DNA from: Tumebacillus lacus
GTDB taxonomy: Bacteria; Bacillota; Bacilli; Tumebacillales; Tumebacillaceae
NCBI RefSeq assembly: GCF_026410385.1
Contig: NZ_JAPMLT010000002.1
Location: forward strand, 531,091 to 595,090
Length of the DNA: 64,000 nt
Direction of reading: 5' to 3'
A model generated the notes under the pieces. It made no database searches and had not been told where the DNA came from. It saw nothing but the letters and a program-made list of their open reading frames with translations. The translations under genes and the position numbers were made by a program. How positions within the stretch are numbered: the stretch's first letter is position 1; each line of letters begins with the position of its first letter. This document shows positions 1 through 9,315 of this stretch, one piece after another.

Positions 1-116
1 ACCTGTTTGAGCAGGTCGCGTTTGTTTTTCGGCGGTTTGTCCTTTTGATCCGCCAGTCGCGGCTCCTCGGCTGCATGGTTTTTTCGTTTGTGCATTTTTC
101 GAAACGCCCGATACAT
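1..116 (-). CDS. N-terminal part of an unidentified protein (truncated by window edge)
   Basis: Only the first 38 codons are inside the window. ATG at 116 follows a clear GGAGG ribosome binding site at 8-base spacing. The visible peptide is very hydrophilic and basic (many Lys, Arg, Asp, Glu) with no signal peptide or membrane segment. Basic soluble N-termini of this kind are seen in GerA-type germination proteins, but this is a guess and no motif proves it. The start codon and strand are well supported; the function is not. Confidence 0.55.
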   Translation of the reverse strand, partial: MYRAFRKMHKRKNHAAEEPRLADQKDKPPKNKRDLLKQ

Positions 117-166
117 GACACACCTCCGCTCCGTCCAATTGCCGATAGTATGCGTTGGAAATACAG

Positions 167-201
167 AAAAAAATCCCCTGTCGCAGTTCGACAGGGGATG
201 C
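167..201 (-). terminator. Rho-independent terminator of the DUF423 gene
   Basis: Perfect 11-bp inverted repeat (173-183 with 189-199) with a 5-base loop. On the minus strand it is followed by a run of seven T residues. It lies 15 bases after the stop codon of the DUF423 gene. Confidence 0.85.
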
Positions 202-214
202 AGGGTGAGACGAT

Positions 215-595
215 TTAGCGTTGTTGTTTGGCTGCCGCAAACGCCAGACACAGCCAGCCAATCAGGAAGCAGACGCCGCCGAGCGGCGTGATCGCGCCGA
301 GGATCGGCAGGTCGAGCAGGACGAGCAGATACAAGGAGCCGGAGAACAGCACGATGCCGGCCATCAGCAGACGGCCCGACCAGCGCAGGAGCTTCTGAGC
401 GGTCGTCAGTTTGTCCGCAAAGGCGGCGAGCAGCAACAGGCCGAGACCGTGGATCATGTGATAGTGGACGCCCGTCTCCCACGTCGCCAGTCGGTCGACC
501 GTGACGATGTCTTTGAGACCGTGCGCACCAAACGCGCCGAGTGCGACCGAGATCAGCAGATTGATCGCACCAAGTATGACAAATGTTCGCAACAT
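215..595 (-). CDS. DUF423 family small membrane protein
   Basis: A 126-residue protein with four predicted membrane segments and the family hallmark near the N-terminus (LGAFGAHGLK) followed by the conserved WETGVHYHMIHGLGLL stretch, typical of DUF423 (YwdK/YgdD-like) proteins. The biochemical function of the family is unknown; it sits in the cytoplasmic membrane. GAGGG lies upstream of the ATG at a slightly long spacing. It is a single-gene unit: it has its own terminator and a gap of about 90 bases separates it from the Toprim gene upstream. Confidence 0.85.
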   Translation of the reverse strand: MLRTFVILGAINLLISVALGAFGAHGLKDIVTVDRLATWETGVHYHMIHGLGLLLLAAFADKLTTAQKLLRWSGRLLMAGIVLFSGSLYLLVLLDLPILGAITPLGGVCFLIGWLCLAFAAAKQQR

Positions 596-689
596 AGTTC
601 GAGTCCCTCATTCTTTCCGTAGATGTCTCCCTTATCATAACGAAAAAGGGGCGCAGACAAAAGAGGCCTCGCACGGAAGCCCCCCATTG

Positions 690-1076
690 TCAAAAAGGTG
701 TCATCTCTTCCCCGCCTGCGCCGCCCATTCCGAGATATTCGTCCCGCACCTCGAAATGGTGGCGCAGCAGCAGTTCCGCCAGATACTCAATCGGCGTCGT
801 CGCCACCTCGCGATACATCTTCCGGGTGTAGAGGTGGCGGGCGTTGGGCAGCTCCCGTTTCAGTTGGCTGCGCAGTTTGTTGCCGGAGTCGTCCGCGTCG
901 ACGAGGATGTAGACGTCCTCTTCGTCCTGGAGCGGGAGGATCAGGTCTTCGATCTTCTCCTCGCTGAGCGTGCCGTACGTGCAGAGGATCTCCACCGGCT
1001 CGGCGAGGATCTCCTGCAGCCGCTTGCGGTCGGTCTTGCCTTCGACGATGATCACCTTGCGCGCGTCGGCCGTCAT
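690..1076 (-). CDS. Toprim domain protein (YusF-like)
   Basis: A stand-alone Toprim domain of 128 residues. The N-terminal strand VIIVEGKTDRKRL carries the catalytic-type Glu, and the second motif VDADDSG carries the DxD metal-binding acidic residues, as in RNase M5 and primases. It is short compared with RNase M5 and matches the size of YusF of Bacillus; the substrate is not known. I chose the internal ATG at 1076 because it follows GGAG at proper spacing and lies 5 bases after the stop of the sulfurtransferase gene; longer readings run antisense-like into that gene. The two genes are probably co-transcribed. Confidence 0.8.
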   Translation of the reverse strand: MTADARKVIIVEGKTDRKRLQEILAEPVEILCTYGTLSEEKIEDLILPLQDEEDVYILVDADDSGNKLRSQLKRELPNARHLYTRKMYREVATTPIEYLAELLLRHHFEVRDEYLGMGGAGGEEMTPF

Positions 1077-1081
1077 CGGCG

Positions 1082-1945
1082 TTACTCCGGCTTTTTCACG
1101 GCGACCGGGTTGTCTGCGTAGGACGACCAGTCGCTCCACGAGCCGAGGTACAGCTTCACATTTTGGTAGCCCGCCTCGGTCAACGCCAGCACGTTCGGGC
1201 ACGCGGTGACGCCGGAGCCGCAGTAGACGATCACCTCTTTGTCAGCGTTCTCTGCGAGACCCGGCACGTTTGCAAAGCGGGCTTTTTGCTCGTCCGCCCC
1301 TTTGATTGTGCCTTTGTCGGTCAGGCCCTCTTTCCAAAATGCGTTGTGCGCGCCGGGGATGTGGCCGGCCACCTTGTCAATCGGCTCGTGAATGCCGAGA
1401 TAGCGCGGCTCTTCACGTGCATCGAGCAGCACGGTGTCTTCGCTGTGCAGGCGGGACTTCACATCCTCCATCGACGCGATCATCTCCGGACGCACGTCGA
1501 CCGGGAACACGCGCGGTGCGACGCTCGGCACATCGGTCGTCACGGAGCGGCCCTGCTCCCGCCAGAGCGAGTATCCGCCTTCGAGCAAGGCGACGTTGTC
1601 GTGCCCCATATATTTCAGCAGCCACCAGCAGCGCGACGCCATCGCCCCGCCTTGGTCGTCATAGCAGACCACCTTTACCGACCGGTCGATGCCGGCCGCG
1701 CCGAGCTTCTCCGCCAGTTCGTTCAGATCCGGCAGCGGATGCCGCCCGCCGTGCGTGCCTTTTTTGCCGGACAGATCTTGCTCCAGATCGAGATAAAACG
1801 CCCCCGGCAGATGTCCCTCCACATACGCGGCGAGCCCCGCCTGCGGACTCCCCAGCACAAACCGGCAATCCACCACCCGCACCTCCGGGTTCTCCAACTG
1901 TTCGACCAGCCATTCCATCGAGACCAACTGCGTATTCTTCATCAT
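1082..1945 (-). CDS. Sulfurtransferase with two rhodanese domains
   Basis: Thiosulfate / 3-mercaptopyruvate sulfurtransferase, 287 residues, cytoplasmic. It has the usual tandem arrangement: an inactive N-terminal rhodanese domain (with GHLPGAFYLDLEQDL) and a catalytic C-terminal domain with HIPGAHN and the active-site loop CGSGVTAC, whose first Cys carries the persulfide. The CGSGVTA loop is closer to mercaptopyruvate-type enzymes than to CRKGVT-type thiosulfate enzymes, so 3-mercaptopyruvate is the likelier donor. A GAGGGGAAG ribosome binding site precedes two adjacent ATG codons; the first is used here. It leads a probable two-gene unit with the Toprim gene. Confidence 0.9.
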   Translation of the reverse strand: MMKNTQLVSMEWLVEQLENPEVRVVDCRFVLGSPQAGLAAYVEGHLPGAFYLDLEQDLSGKKGTHGGRHPLPDLNELAEKLGAAGIDRSVKVVCYDDQGGAMASRCWWLLKYMGHDNVALLEGGYSLWREQGRSVTTDVPSVAPRVFPVDVRPEMIASMEDVKSRLHSEDTVLLDAREEPRYLGIHEPIDKVAGHIPGAHNAFWKEGLTDKGTIKGADEQKARFANVPGLAENADKEVIVYCGSGVTACPNVLALTEAGYQNVKLYLGSWSDWSSYADNPVAVKKPE

Positions 1946-2054
1946 CGGTCACTTCCCCTCACTCGTTTTGATACAAATATTGTCTCATGAATATCCCCAT
2001 TTTGGAATCCGGTTGGCAAGTCTTGGTTAAAGTATCCGCAGGAGGTGCTCATCC

Positions 2055-2438
2055 ATGCAAGCCATTCTGCTGGCCTTATCCCTGATCTTTGCTGTTGCCA
2101 ACCTGCAAGTCTTTGATGCAGCGAAAGAAAAAGTCGTGCAAACCATCCCGGTCACACCCGACGTTCGTCAAGAGGCGGAAGCATGGCTCGGCTCGGTCGA
2201 ATCGCTCTATCCTCAATTCAACATCGACATCAAACAAGGACTGGTGCTGAAAGTCCCCTTCGACCCGCCCTACAACATGAAAAGCCGCTTTTACACCGGT
2301 CCGGTCAGCGAAGTCAATTTGATTCTGCCACCGGATCGCCGCCCCACATTGCTCGTCATCACCAAAGAAAACAAACCGCTGGTCTTCCTCTTCACCCGCG
2401 ACGTGAAACCCTTTTTGAAAAGGAAGGGGATCCAATAA
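2055..2438 (+). CDS. Small exported or membrane-anchored protein of unknown function
   Basis: A 127-residue protein with an N-terminal hydrophobic stretch of about 17 residues and no charged n-region, which could act as a signal peptide or anchor. The rest is soluble, with a mixed beta-type pattern (VLKVPFDPPYN, VNLILPPDRRP). No family recognised. GGAGG sits 7 bases before the ATG, so translation is well supported. It is divergent from the sulfurtransferase gene and ends at a terminator. Confidence 0.7.
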   Translation: MQAILLALSLIFAVANLQVFDAAKEKVVQTIPVTPDVRQEAEAWLGSVESLYPQFNIDIKQGLVLKVPFDPPYNMKSRFYTGPVSEVNLILPPDRRPTLLVITKENKPLVFLFTRDVKPFLKRKGIQ

Positions 2439-2448
2439 CCGCGAACAG

Positions 2449-2500
2449 AAAAGGCACCCGTCGCCTTTCACAGCGAACAGGTGCCTTTTGCGTGCCTTTT
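2449..2500. terminator. Bidirectional terminator between convergent genes
   Basis: Ten-base arms AAAAGGCACC (2449-2458) and GGTGCCTTTT (2480-2489), T-rich on both strands, lie between the 2055 gene and the 3' end of bmrD. Confidence 0.75.
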
Positions 2501-2508
2501 TCTTCCCA

Positions 2509-4260
2509 CTACCCGGCCTGCTCCACCCCGCCTTGCTGGAGCAGGTACATCTTGTGATACAACCCTTCCATCGCCAGCAACTCCTGATGGTTGCCCCGCT
2601 CCACGATCTCGCCTCTGTGCAGGACGAGGATCAGATCCGCATCTTGGATCGTCGACAGCCGGTGGGCGATGGCGACGGTGGTGCGACCTTGGCGCATGTT
2701 CTCGAGCGCCGACTGGATCGCTTCCTCCGTCTCGGTGTCGACGCTGGCCGTCGCTTCGTCGAGCACGAGGATCTTCGGGTTGAGCGCCATCGTTCTCGCG
2801 AAGGAGAGCAGTTGCCGCTGCCCGCTGGAGAACGTCGCGCCCCGTTCGCCGACCGGCTCGTCATAGCCGTGCGGGAGCTTTTGAATAAACCCGTCCGCTT
2901 GGACAAACCGGGCCGCTTCCACGACCTCTTCGTCTGTGATGTCTTGGTTGTGCAGGCGGATGTTCTGCTTCACATCGCCGACAAAGAGGAACGGGTCCTG
3001 CAACACCAGCCCCATCTTGCGCCGCAGCTCCTCGTCGGTGTACGCTCCGAGCGGTGCGCCGTCGAGGGTGATCTCGCCTTGCTCGATCTCGTAAAACCGC
3101 ATCATCAAGTTGATGATCGAACTCTTGCCGCTCCCCGTGTGTCCCACCAGCGCGACCGTCTGTCCCGGTTCCGCCACAAACGAGATGTTTTTCAACACGT
3201 CGTTGCGGCCGTCATACGAAAACGTCACGTTGCGAAACTCGATCCGTCCCTCGCCGATCTGCGGCGACGTGCCCGCAAAGCGCGCGTCCTGCCCCGGTGC
3301 CCATTTGTCCTCGTCGAGCAGTTCAAACACCCGCTCCGCCGCCACCAGCGCCTGTTGCATCTGCGAGAGGCGGAACATCATCTGATTGACCGGCTCAAAG
3401 AAGCGGTCGAGGTAGGACAGAAACGCAAAGATCACGCCGATCTCCACCACGCTCTCAAAGCTCTTCACCGAGAAAAAACTCAGCACCACGATCAGCGTCA
3501 GCATATACAGGAGATCGACCGCCGGACGCACCATCAAGCCGTTGAGCTTGATGCTCTTTACGCCCGCTTCGTAATACTCGTGATTCACCGTGCCAAACTC
3601 GCCGCGCAGCCGCTTCTGTTGGCGCATCGCTTGGATGATGCTCATGCCTTGGATCGACTCGTTGAGCTTGGCATTGATCACGCTCAGTTTGGACCGCTGC
3701 AGGTGATAGACTTTCGAACTCAGATAGCGATACCCCTGCATCAGCGCAAAGAGGATCGGCAGCAGCACCAGACACATCGCCGCCAGCCGCACGTCGAGCA
3801 GAAACATCGCCACAAACACACCGATCATAAAGACGATGTTCTGCACAAACGTCGACAGCACGGAGATGTACAGATCCTTGACCGCCTCCGTGTCGTTCGT
3901 GATCCGCGACACCAGCGACCCGCCCGGCGTCCGGTCAAAAAACGCGAGACCCAGCCGCTGCACCTTTCCAAACACGTCCAGTCGCAGTTGTTTCACCACC
4001 CACTGCGCGATCTTGTGGAACGACAGCAGTTGGTAATAGTTCAAAAACGCCGATGCCACATAGAGCATCAGATACCCCGCCCCGAGCAGGAGCAACGCAT
4101 TGCGGTCAAAGTTCCGCGGCGTCAAATAGTCGTCGATAAACACCTTGATCAAATACGGCCCCGCCACATCCGCTGCTGTCGCGAGGATCAGCAGGGAGAA
4201 CGCGAGCGTGAGCGTCTTACTGTGTGGCTTCATATACCCGATCAGACGTCGGAACACCAT
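2509..4260 (-). CDS. bmrD: ABC exporter half-transporter, BmrD/YheH type
   Basis: One half of a heterodimeric multidrug exporter: six membrane segments followed by a nucleotide-binding domain. The membrane part (ATAADVAGPYLIKVFIDDYL, FFDRTPGGSLVSRITNDTE) is the YheH/BmrD pattern. The Walker A GHTGSGKSS is normal and Walker B VLDEATASVD has the catalytic Glu, but the signature reads FSSGQRQ instead of LSGGQ. This is the expected complement to the partner, which has a normal signature and a degenerate Walker B. ATG 4260 is chosen because AAGGAGG lies 8-9 bases upstream; an earlier ATG (4266) is only 2 bases from it. It overlaps the end of bmrC by 44 bases, indicating coupled translation. 583 residues; B. 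subtilis BmrD is somewhat longer. Confidence 0.9.
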   Translation of the reverse strand: MVFRRLIGYMKPHSKTLTLAFSLLILATAADVAGPYLIKVFIDDYLTPRNFDRNALLLLGAGYLMLYVASAFLNYYQLLSFHKIAQWVVKQLRLDVFGKVQRLGLAFFDRTPGGSLVSRITNDTEAVKDLYISVLSTFVQNIVFMIGVFVAMFLLDVRLAAMCLVLLPILFALMQGYRYLSSKVYHLQRSKLSVINAKLNESIQGMSIIQAMRQQKRLRGEFGTVNHEYYEAGVKSIKLNGLMVRPAVDLLYMLTLIVVLSFFSVKSFESVVEIGVIFAFLSYLDRFFEPVNQMMFRLSQMQQALVAAERVFELLDEDKWAPGQDARFAGTSPQIGEGRIEFRNVTFSYDGRNDVLKNISFVAEPGQTVALVGHTGSGKSSIINLMMRFYEIEQGEITLDGAPLGAYTDEELRRKMGLVLQDPFLFVGDVKQNIRLHNQDITDEEVVEAARFVQADGFIQKLPHGYDEPVGERGATFSSGQRQLLSFARTMALNPKILVLDEATASVDTETEEAIQSALENMRQGRTTVAIAHRLSTIQDADLILVLHRGEIVERGNHQELLAMEGLYHKMYLLQQGGVEQAG

Positions 4261-6013
4261 GTGCATTCCCTCCTTCCGCTACCAGCGATTCCAGTTGCTG
4301 ACGGCGATGCATCTCTGCATACCAACCGCCCTGTTCGATCAATTCCCCGTGCGTCCCCCGCTCGGCGATCCGGCCGTCCTCCAGCACGAGGATCAGGTCG
4401 GCGTGCTCGATGGCGCTGAGACGATGCGCCGAGATCAGCGTCGTCTTGTCGGCCCGCTCGGCTTGCAGCGCGTCGAGGATCGCCTGCTCCGTCTTGGCAT
4501 CGACGGCCGACAGCGAGTCGTCGAGGATCAACACCTCCGGGTTCATCAGCAAGGCGCGGGCGATGGAGATCCGCTGCTTTTGCCCGCCCGACAGCGTCAC
4601 CCCGCGTTCGCCGACCACCGTTCCGTAGCCGTCTTCAAAGCGCAGGATGTCCTCGTGGATCACCGCCAGCCGTGCCGCCGCATGGATCTCTTCCATCGTC
4701 GCGTCCGGCCGCCCAAACGCGATATTTTCCGCGATCGTCGCCGAGAACAGGAAATGATCCTGCGGCACGTAGCCGATCGCATCCCGCAACGCGTTCAGTT
4801 TGTATTCATAGATCGACGTGCCCCCGATGCGAAGGTCGCCGTCCTGCAGATCAAATTCGCGCAGGAGCAATTTCAATAAAGTCGTCTTGCCGCTCCCCGT
4901 CTTGCCGACGAGACCGAGCGTCTGTCCCCGTTTGAGCTCGACGCGGATGTCGGTCAACGCCGCCGTCTCCTTTTCCGGATAGGCAAACGCCGCGATGTCA
5001 AACGTCACATCCCCGCTCGGCGTCTCGTCACGCGCCCCGTCGCGGTCGGTCACATCCGGCTCGACAGCCAGCAGCGCGCTGACCCGATCCCAAGAAGCGC
5101 GACCGCGCTCGACGATGTTGAACAGCCAGCCGAACGCCAGCATCGGCCAGATCAGATGCCCGAGCAACGCCGTAAACTGCGTGAGTTGCCCGATGGTGAT
5201 CTCCTCCTTGACCACCAGCGTCGACCCGTAGGCCACCGCCAGAAAGAACGACGACGCGACCACCATCGAGATCGTCGGATCAAACAGCGCGTCGATGCGC
5301 GCCACCGAGATGTTTTTCCGGGCCGCCTGCTCCGCCAGATCGGCAAACTCACCCTGCTCCGGCTCCTCCTGCCCGAACGCCTTCACCACGCGCACGCCGG
5401 AGACGTTTTCCTGCACCTTGTCGTTGATGTCGGAGAACGCCTCCTGCGCCTTATGAAACCGCTGGTGCAGCATCGCCCCGTAGCGCGACGTGGCAAACGC
5501 CATGAACGGCATCGGGAGCAGCGCCACCAACGTCAGCTCCCACGAGATCGTGAACGCCATCGCGATCACCACCGCGCCGCCCATCGAGATCGAGTCGACC
5601 AGCGTCAGCACGCCGTCCCCCGCCGTCAGTTCGATGGCGGAGATATCGTTCGTCGCATGCGCCATCAGGTCGCCGGTGCGCCGCTTGTGATAAAACTGCG
5701 GCGACTGCTTGGTAAAATGCTGATACAGCCGGTTGCGCAACAGTCGGCTCAGTCGAAACGCCGCGCCAAAGATGAAGATCCGCCAGACAAAGCGCAGCAC
5801 GTAGATCGCCAGAGCCGCTGCAAGAATCAGGCCCATCCACTTGACGAGTGCCTCCCCCGTCAGCGTCGCCCCGGCGATCTCGTCGACGATCACGCCGATC
5901 ACATACGGCGCGATCAAGTTCAGCAGCGAGACCATCAGCAGCGTCATCACACCGATCGCGTAGCTCTTTTTCTCCATCTTGAAATACCACAACAAATCCT
6001 TGTAAATACTCAT
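4217..6013 (-). CDS. bmrC: ABC exporter half-transporter, BmrC/YheI type
   Basis: Partner half-transporter of 598 residues with six membrane segments and an ATPase domain. Walker A is GKTGSGKTT and the signature LSGGQKQR is canonical, while Walker B reads ILDDSLSAVD, with Asp in place of the catalytic Glu. Together with BmrD this gives one catalytic and one degenerate ATP site, as in BmrCD of B. subtilis, which exports several drugs and dyes. ATG 6013 has GAGAGGAA just upstream; the longer reading to 6088 adds a cysteine-rich, unlikely N-terminus and would cross the attenuator. Transcription comes from the leader at 6308-6014 and continues into bmrD. Confidence 0.9.
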   Translation of the reverse strand: MSIYKDLLWYFKMEKKSYAIGVMTLLMVSLLNLIAPYVIGVIVDEIAGATLTGEALVKWMGLILAAALAIYVLRFVWRIFIFGAAFRLSRLLRNRLYQHFTKQSPQFYHKRRTGDLMAHATNDISAIELTAGDGVLTLVDSISMGGAVVIAMAFTISWELTLVALLPMPFMAFATSRYGAMLHQRFHKAQEAFSDINDKVQENVSGVRVVKAFGQEEPEQGEFADLAEQAARKNISVARIDALFDPTISMVVASSFFLAVAYGSTLVVKEEITIGQLTQFTALLGHLIWPMLAFGWLFNIVERGRASWDRVSALLAVEPDVTDRDGARDETPSGDVTFDIAAFAYPEKETAALTDIRVELKRGQTLGLVGKTGSGKTTLLKLLLREFDLQDGDLRIGGTSIYEYKLNALRDAIGYVPQDHFLFSATIAENIAFGRPDATMEEIHAAARLAVIHEDILRFEDGYGTVVGERGVTLSGGQKQRISIARALLMNPEVLILDDSLSAVDAKTEQAILDALQAERADKTTLISAHRLSAIEHADLILVLEDGRIAERGTHGELIEQGGWYAEMHRRQQLESLVAEGGNAHGVPTSDRVYEATQ

Positions 6014-6058
6014 TTCCTCTCTACCCCCCTCTATCCAAACAGACCTCTGACAACAAAA

Positions 6059-6110
6059 AAAGGAAGCCGGGAAAAGGCACGTGCACATGCCTTCTCCTGC
6101 GGCTTCCTTT
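6059..6110 (-). terminator. Attenuator hairpin 2 in front of bmrC
   Basis: Eleven-bp outer stem (6059-6069 with 6100-6110) with a second small stem inside, followed on the minus strand by a seven-T run, only about 45 bases before the bmrC start codon. A full terminator inside the 5' leader of the gene it precedes is the mark of transcription attenuation. Confidence 0.8.
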
Positions 6111-6126
6111 CAGCAAAAAACGCATC

Positions 6127-6159
6127 AAAAAGCCACAGGTGCGTACAACACACCTGTGG
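6127..6159 (-). terminator. Attenuator hairpin 1 behind the leader peptide
   Basis: Nine-bp perfect stem (6133-6141 with 6151-6159) followed on the minus strand by a five-T run. It starts 34 bases after the leader peptide stop codon, so a ribosome on the leader ORF could influence its folding. Confidence 0.7.
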
Positions 6160-6192
6160 CGGGAGCGTCCTGTCAGTCAGACGAATCCGATT

Positions 6193-6276
6193 CTACCAAG
6201 GTTGTTCTACGTCGATATGCAAGTGGGTCTTGCGAGCTGTTCCCATCGGTTTTTTCACTGCATTGCGCTTTTGCAT
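6193..6276 (-). CDS. 27-residue leader peptide of bmrCD (BmrB-like position)
   Basis: A short ORF of 27 codons that ends in Gln-Pro-Trp-stop. It has the strongest ribosome binding site of the neighbourhood (AAAGGAGG, 10 bases before the ATG) yet encodes only a small basic peptide (begins MQKRNAVKKP). It lies between a strong promoter and two terminator hairpins ahead of bmrC. In B. subtilis the bmrB leader peptide controls bmrCD by ribosome-mediated attenuation; the position here is the same, although the sequence is shorter and I claim no homology. Its translation, rather than the peptide itself, is the likely regulatory signal, e.g. stalling by ribosome-targeting antibiotics. Confidence 0.7.
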   Translation of the reverse strand: MQKRNAVKKPMGTARKTHLHIDVEQPW

Positions 6277-6315
6277 ATCGGCCGTACCTCCTTTGGAAGA
6301 TTATTAATACGTATA

Positions 6316-6344
6316 ACTATACAAGGGATGGAAAGAGTTGTAAA
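6316..6344 (-). promoter_or_regulatory. Sigma-A promoter of the bmr leader
   Basis: TTTACA (6339-6344) and TATAGT (6316-6321) with a 17-base spacer. Predicted start near 6308 gives a leader of about 295 nt before bmrC. Confidence 0.75.
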
Positions 6345-6350
6345 GCCCTA

Positions 6351-6394
6351 TTTTTCAAAAAATAAACACACGGCGAAAAAACCGCCGTGTGTGT
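6351..6394 (-). terminator. Terminator of the alpha-amylase gene
   Basis: Ten-bp stem ACACACGGCG (6366-6375) with its complement at 6383-6392 and a T-rich tail on the minus strand, 15 bases after the amylase stop codon. It separates amylase transcription from the bmr promoter just downstream. Confidence 0.8.
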
Positions 6395-6407
6395 CATCTG
6401 TATGCAT

Positions 6408-7973
<1,566 letters not shown>

Positions 7974-7984
7974 CTATTTGATTG

Positions 7985-7998
7985 TGCAATCGGTTTCA
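7985..7998 (-). promoter_or_regulatory. cre site (CcpA) at the amylase transcription start
   Basis: TGAAACCGATTGCA on the minus strand fits the TGNAANCGNWNNCA consensus at every fixed position. It begins right at the predicted +1, where CcpA binding would block transcription. Confidence 0.7.
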
Positions 7999-8005
7999 CA
8001 CTTTC

Positions 8006-8034
8006 AGTATATCTAGCCCTTTTCATGTCGTCAA
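8006..8034 (-). promoter_or_regulatory. Sigma-A promoter of the amylase gene
   Basis: TTGACG (8029-8034) and TATACT (8006-8011), 17-base spacer; start expected near 7999. Confidence 0.75.
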
Positions 8035-8327
8035 CGAAAATTTAACTTCACTCTATCAAGATTGATATTTGGACCAACAATAAGTCACCTTAAGCAAACT
8101 GGCAGGAACTGGCGATTGTTGTTCGAATAGGGAGAGAGGGGACGACACGGAACCGATTTTTGAGTGCAAGCGATTTCACGCTTGTCACGTTGACGCATTT
8201 CCTACAAACAGGTATTTCTGCACCGTCTCCCGCAATAAAGTGGATAACGACGACTGCAACCCCAGGCCCCCCTTGCACGTATACCTGATCGTCATTCTAC
8301 TTTCGATATCAAAGGAGGAACTGATTC
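8035..8327. other. Intergenic region between amylase and the 8328 gene
   Basis: No convincing gene. It contains a second perfect cre-type sequence on the plus strand (TGCAAGCGATTTCA, 8165-8178), a weak TTGACG at 8190-8195 with no good -10 behind it, and the AAAGGAGG site of the 8328 gene. The short ORFs here have no ribosome binding site and look random. Confidence 0.5.
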
Positions 8328-9257
8328 TTGAAAGCCCAATCGAAGTCTCGCACCCCGCAACCGAGCGCTTACTCTGCCCTGGCGACGACATTCGGTGTGC
8401 TCTACACCCCGATCCTGCTGCTGGCGATGTTCGGCGCGTTTATCGGCGGATTGATCTACACCTTCGATATGTTTGACATGATGGACGACGAAGCGCGGCA
8501 CGGAATGAACTTCCTCGCCGTCTTTTTGATCGGCGTGCCGCTCTGGCTGTCATACTCCGTCCATGCCTTCTCTTGGCTGTACTCCAAGCTCAAGCTGTGG
8601 AACTGGATGTTTTTCCTCTATTACTTTCTGTTCGCAGGTGCGTGCGGCAGCGCGATCATGGGCGCGTGGGCGGACCACCTGCCGTTTGGCAAATGGCTGG
8701 CGATCCTGCTGTCACTCCTCGCCTTCGCCGTGATCGGCTTCTTTTGCTTTGCCCTCGGCACGGAGAGCCGACGGGTCAGCGGTCACTCCCTCGGCGTGAT
8801 CGCCCTGCTCTCGTTCGGCCTGTTCTTTTTGTTCAATGCAGACGGCCTCGACGAGGACGAAGCGGCCAAGGTCGTCGGCTCGCTCGTCACCGCCGACGTC
8901 ACCTCGGGGGAACACCTGCTGGAACGCTCGCAAAAAGCGGTCCCGCAGCCGGTCGACTACCGGGTGCCCGCTCTGGAAAAAGACAAGACCCGCCTGCTCG
9001 TCTGGGACTACAACTTCGACGACAGCGACGAAGTGCGCGTCTACGTCAACGGACAGATGCTGGTCGACTCGATGGCGATCGGCGAAGTCCCGGCCGTCAT
9101 CGACGTGCCGGTGCCGAGCACCGTCGTGATCGAAGGCGTGCGCGATGACTACGACGGGAGCATCGACTACGCCGTCAAGTTCCCGGAGACCGAGTACACC
9201 GCCTTCAACGTCACCTATCCGGGCGTGACCAACACCTACGTCATGGAAGCGAAATAA
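8328..9257 (+). CDS. Membrane protein with C-terminal beta-rich domain, unknown function
   Basis: A 309-residue protein starting at TTG 8328, which is 9 bases after a full AAAGGAGG site; no ATG fits. Roughly five hydrophobic segments fill residues 20-170 (e.g. FLYYFLFAGACGSAIMGAW). The last 140 residues are hydrophilic, rich in Asp and Val, and look like a beta-sandwich (LLVWDYNFDDSDEVRVYVNG), probably outside the cell. No family recognised. It is transcribed alone and ends at a strong terminator. Confidence 0.7.
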   Translation: MKAQSKSRTPQPSAYSALATTFGVLYTPILLLAMFGAFIGGLIYTFDMFDMMDDEARHGMNFLAVFLIGVPLWLSYSVHAFSWLYSKLKLWNWMFFLYYFLFAGACGSAIMGAWADHLPFGKWLAILLSLLAFAVIGFFCFALGTESRRVSGHSLGVIALLSFGLFFLFNADGLDEDEAAKVVGSLVTADVTSGEHLLERSQKAVPQPVDYRVPALEKDKTRLLVWDYNFDDSDEVRVYVNGQMLVDSMAIGEVPAVIDVPVPSTVVIEGVRDDYDGSIDYAVKFPETEYTAFNVTYPGVTNTYVMEAK

Positions 9258-9258
9258 C

Positions 9259-9299
9259 AAAAGGGACGAAGTTCTCCACCCGGAACTTCGTCCCTTTTT
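9259..9299. terminator. Strong bidirectional terminator
   Basis: Arms of about 15 bases (9260-9274 with 9283-9297), with A and T runs on either side, between convergent genes. Confidence 0.85.
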
Positions 9300-9315
9300 C
9301 CTATCCCCGCTCCGC

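Noticed and set aside
2488..4419. A 643-codon plus-strand frame opposite bmrD
   Set aside because: Antisense to a clear ABC exporter gene and composed mainly of Arg, His, Gln and Asp without any domain.
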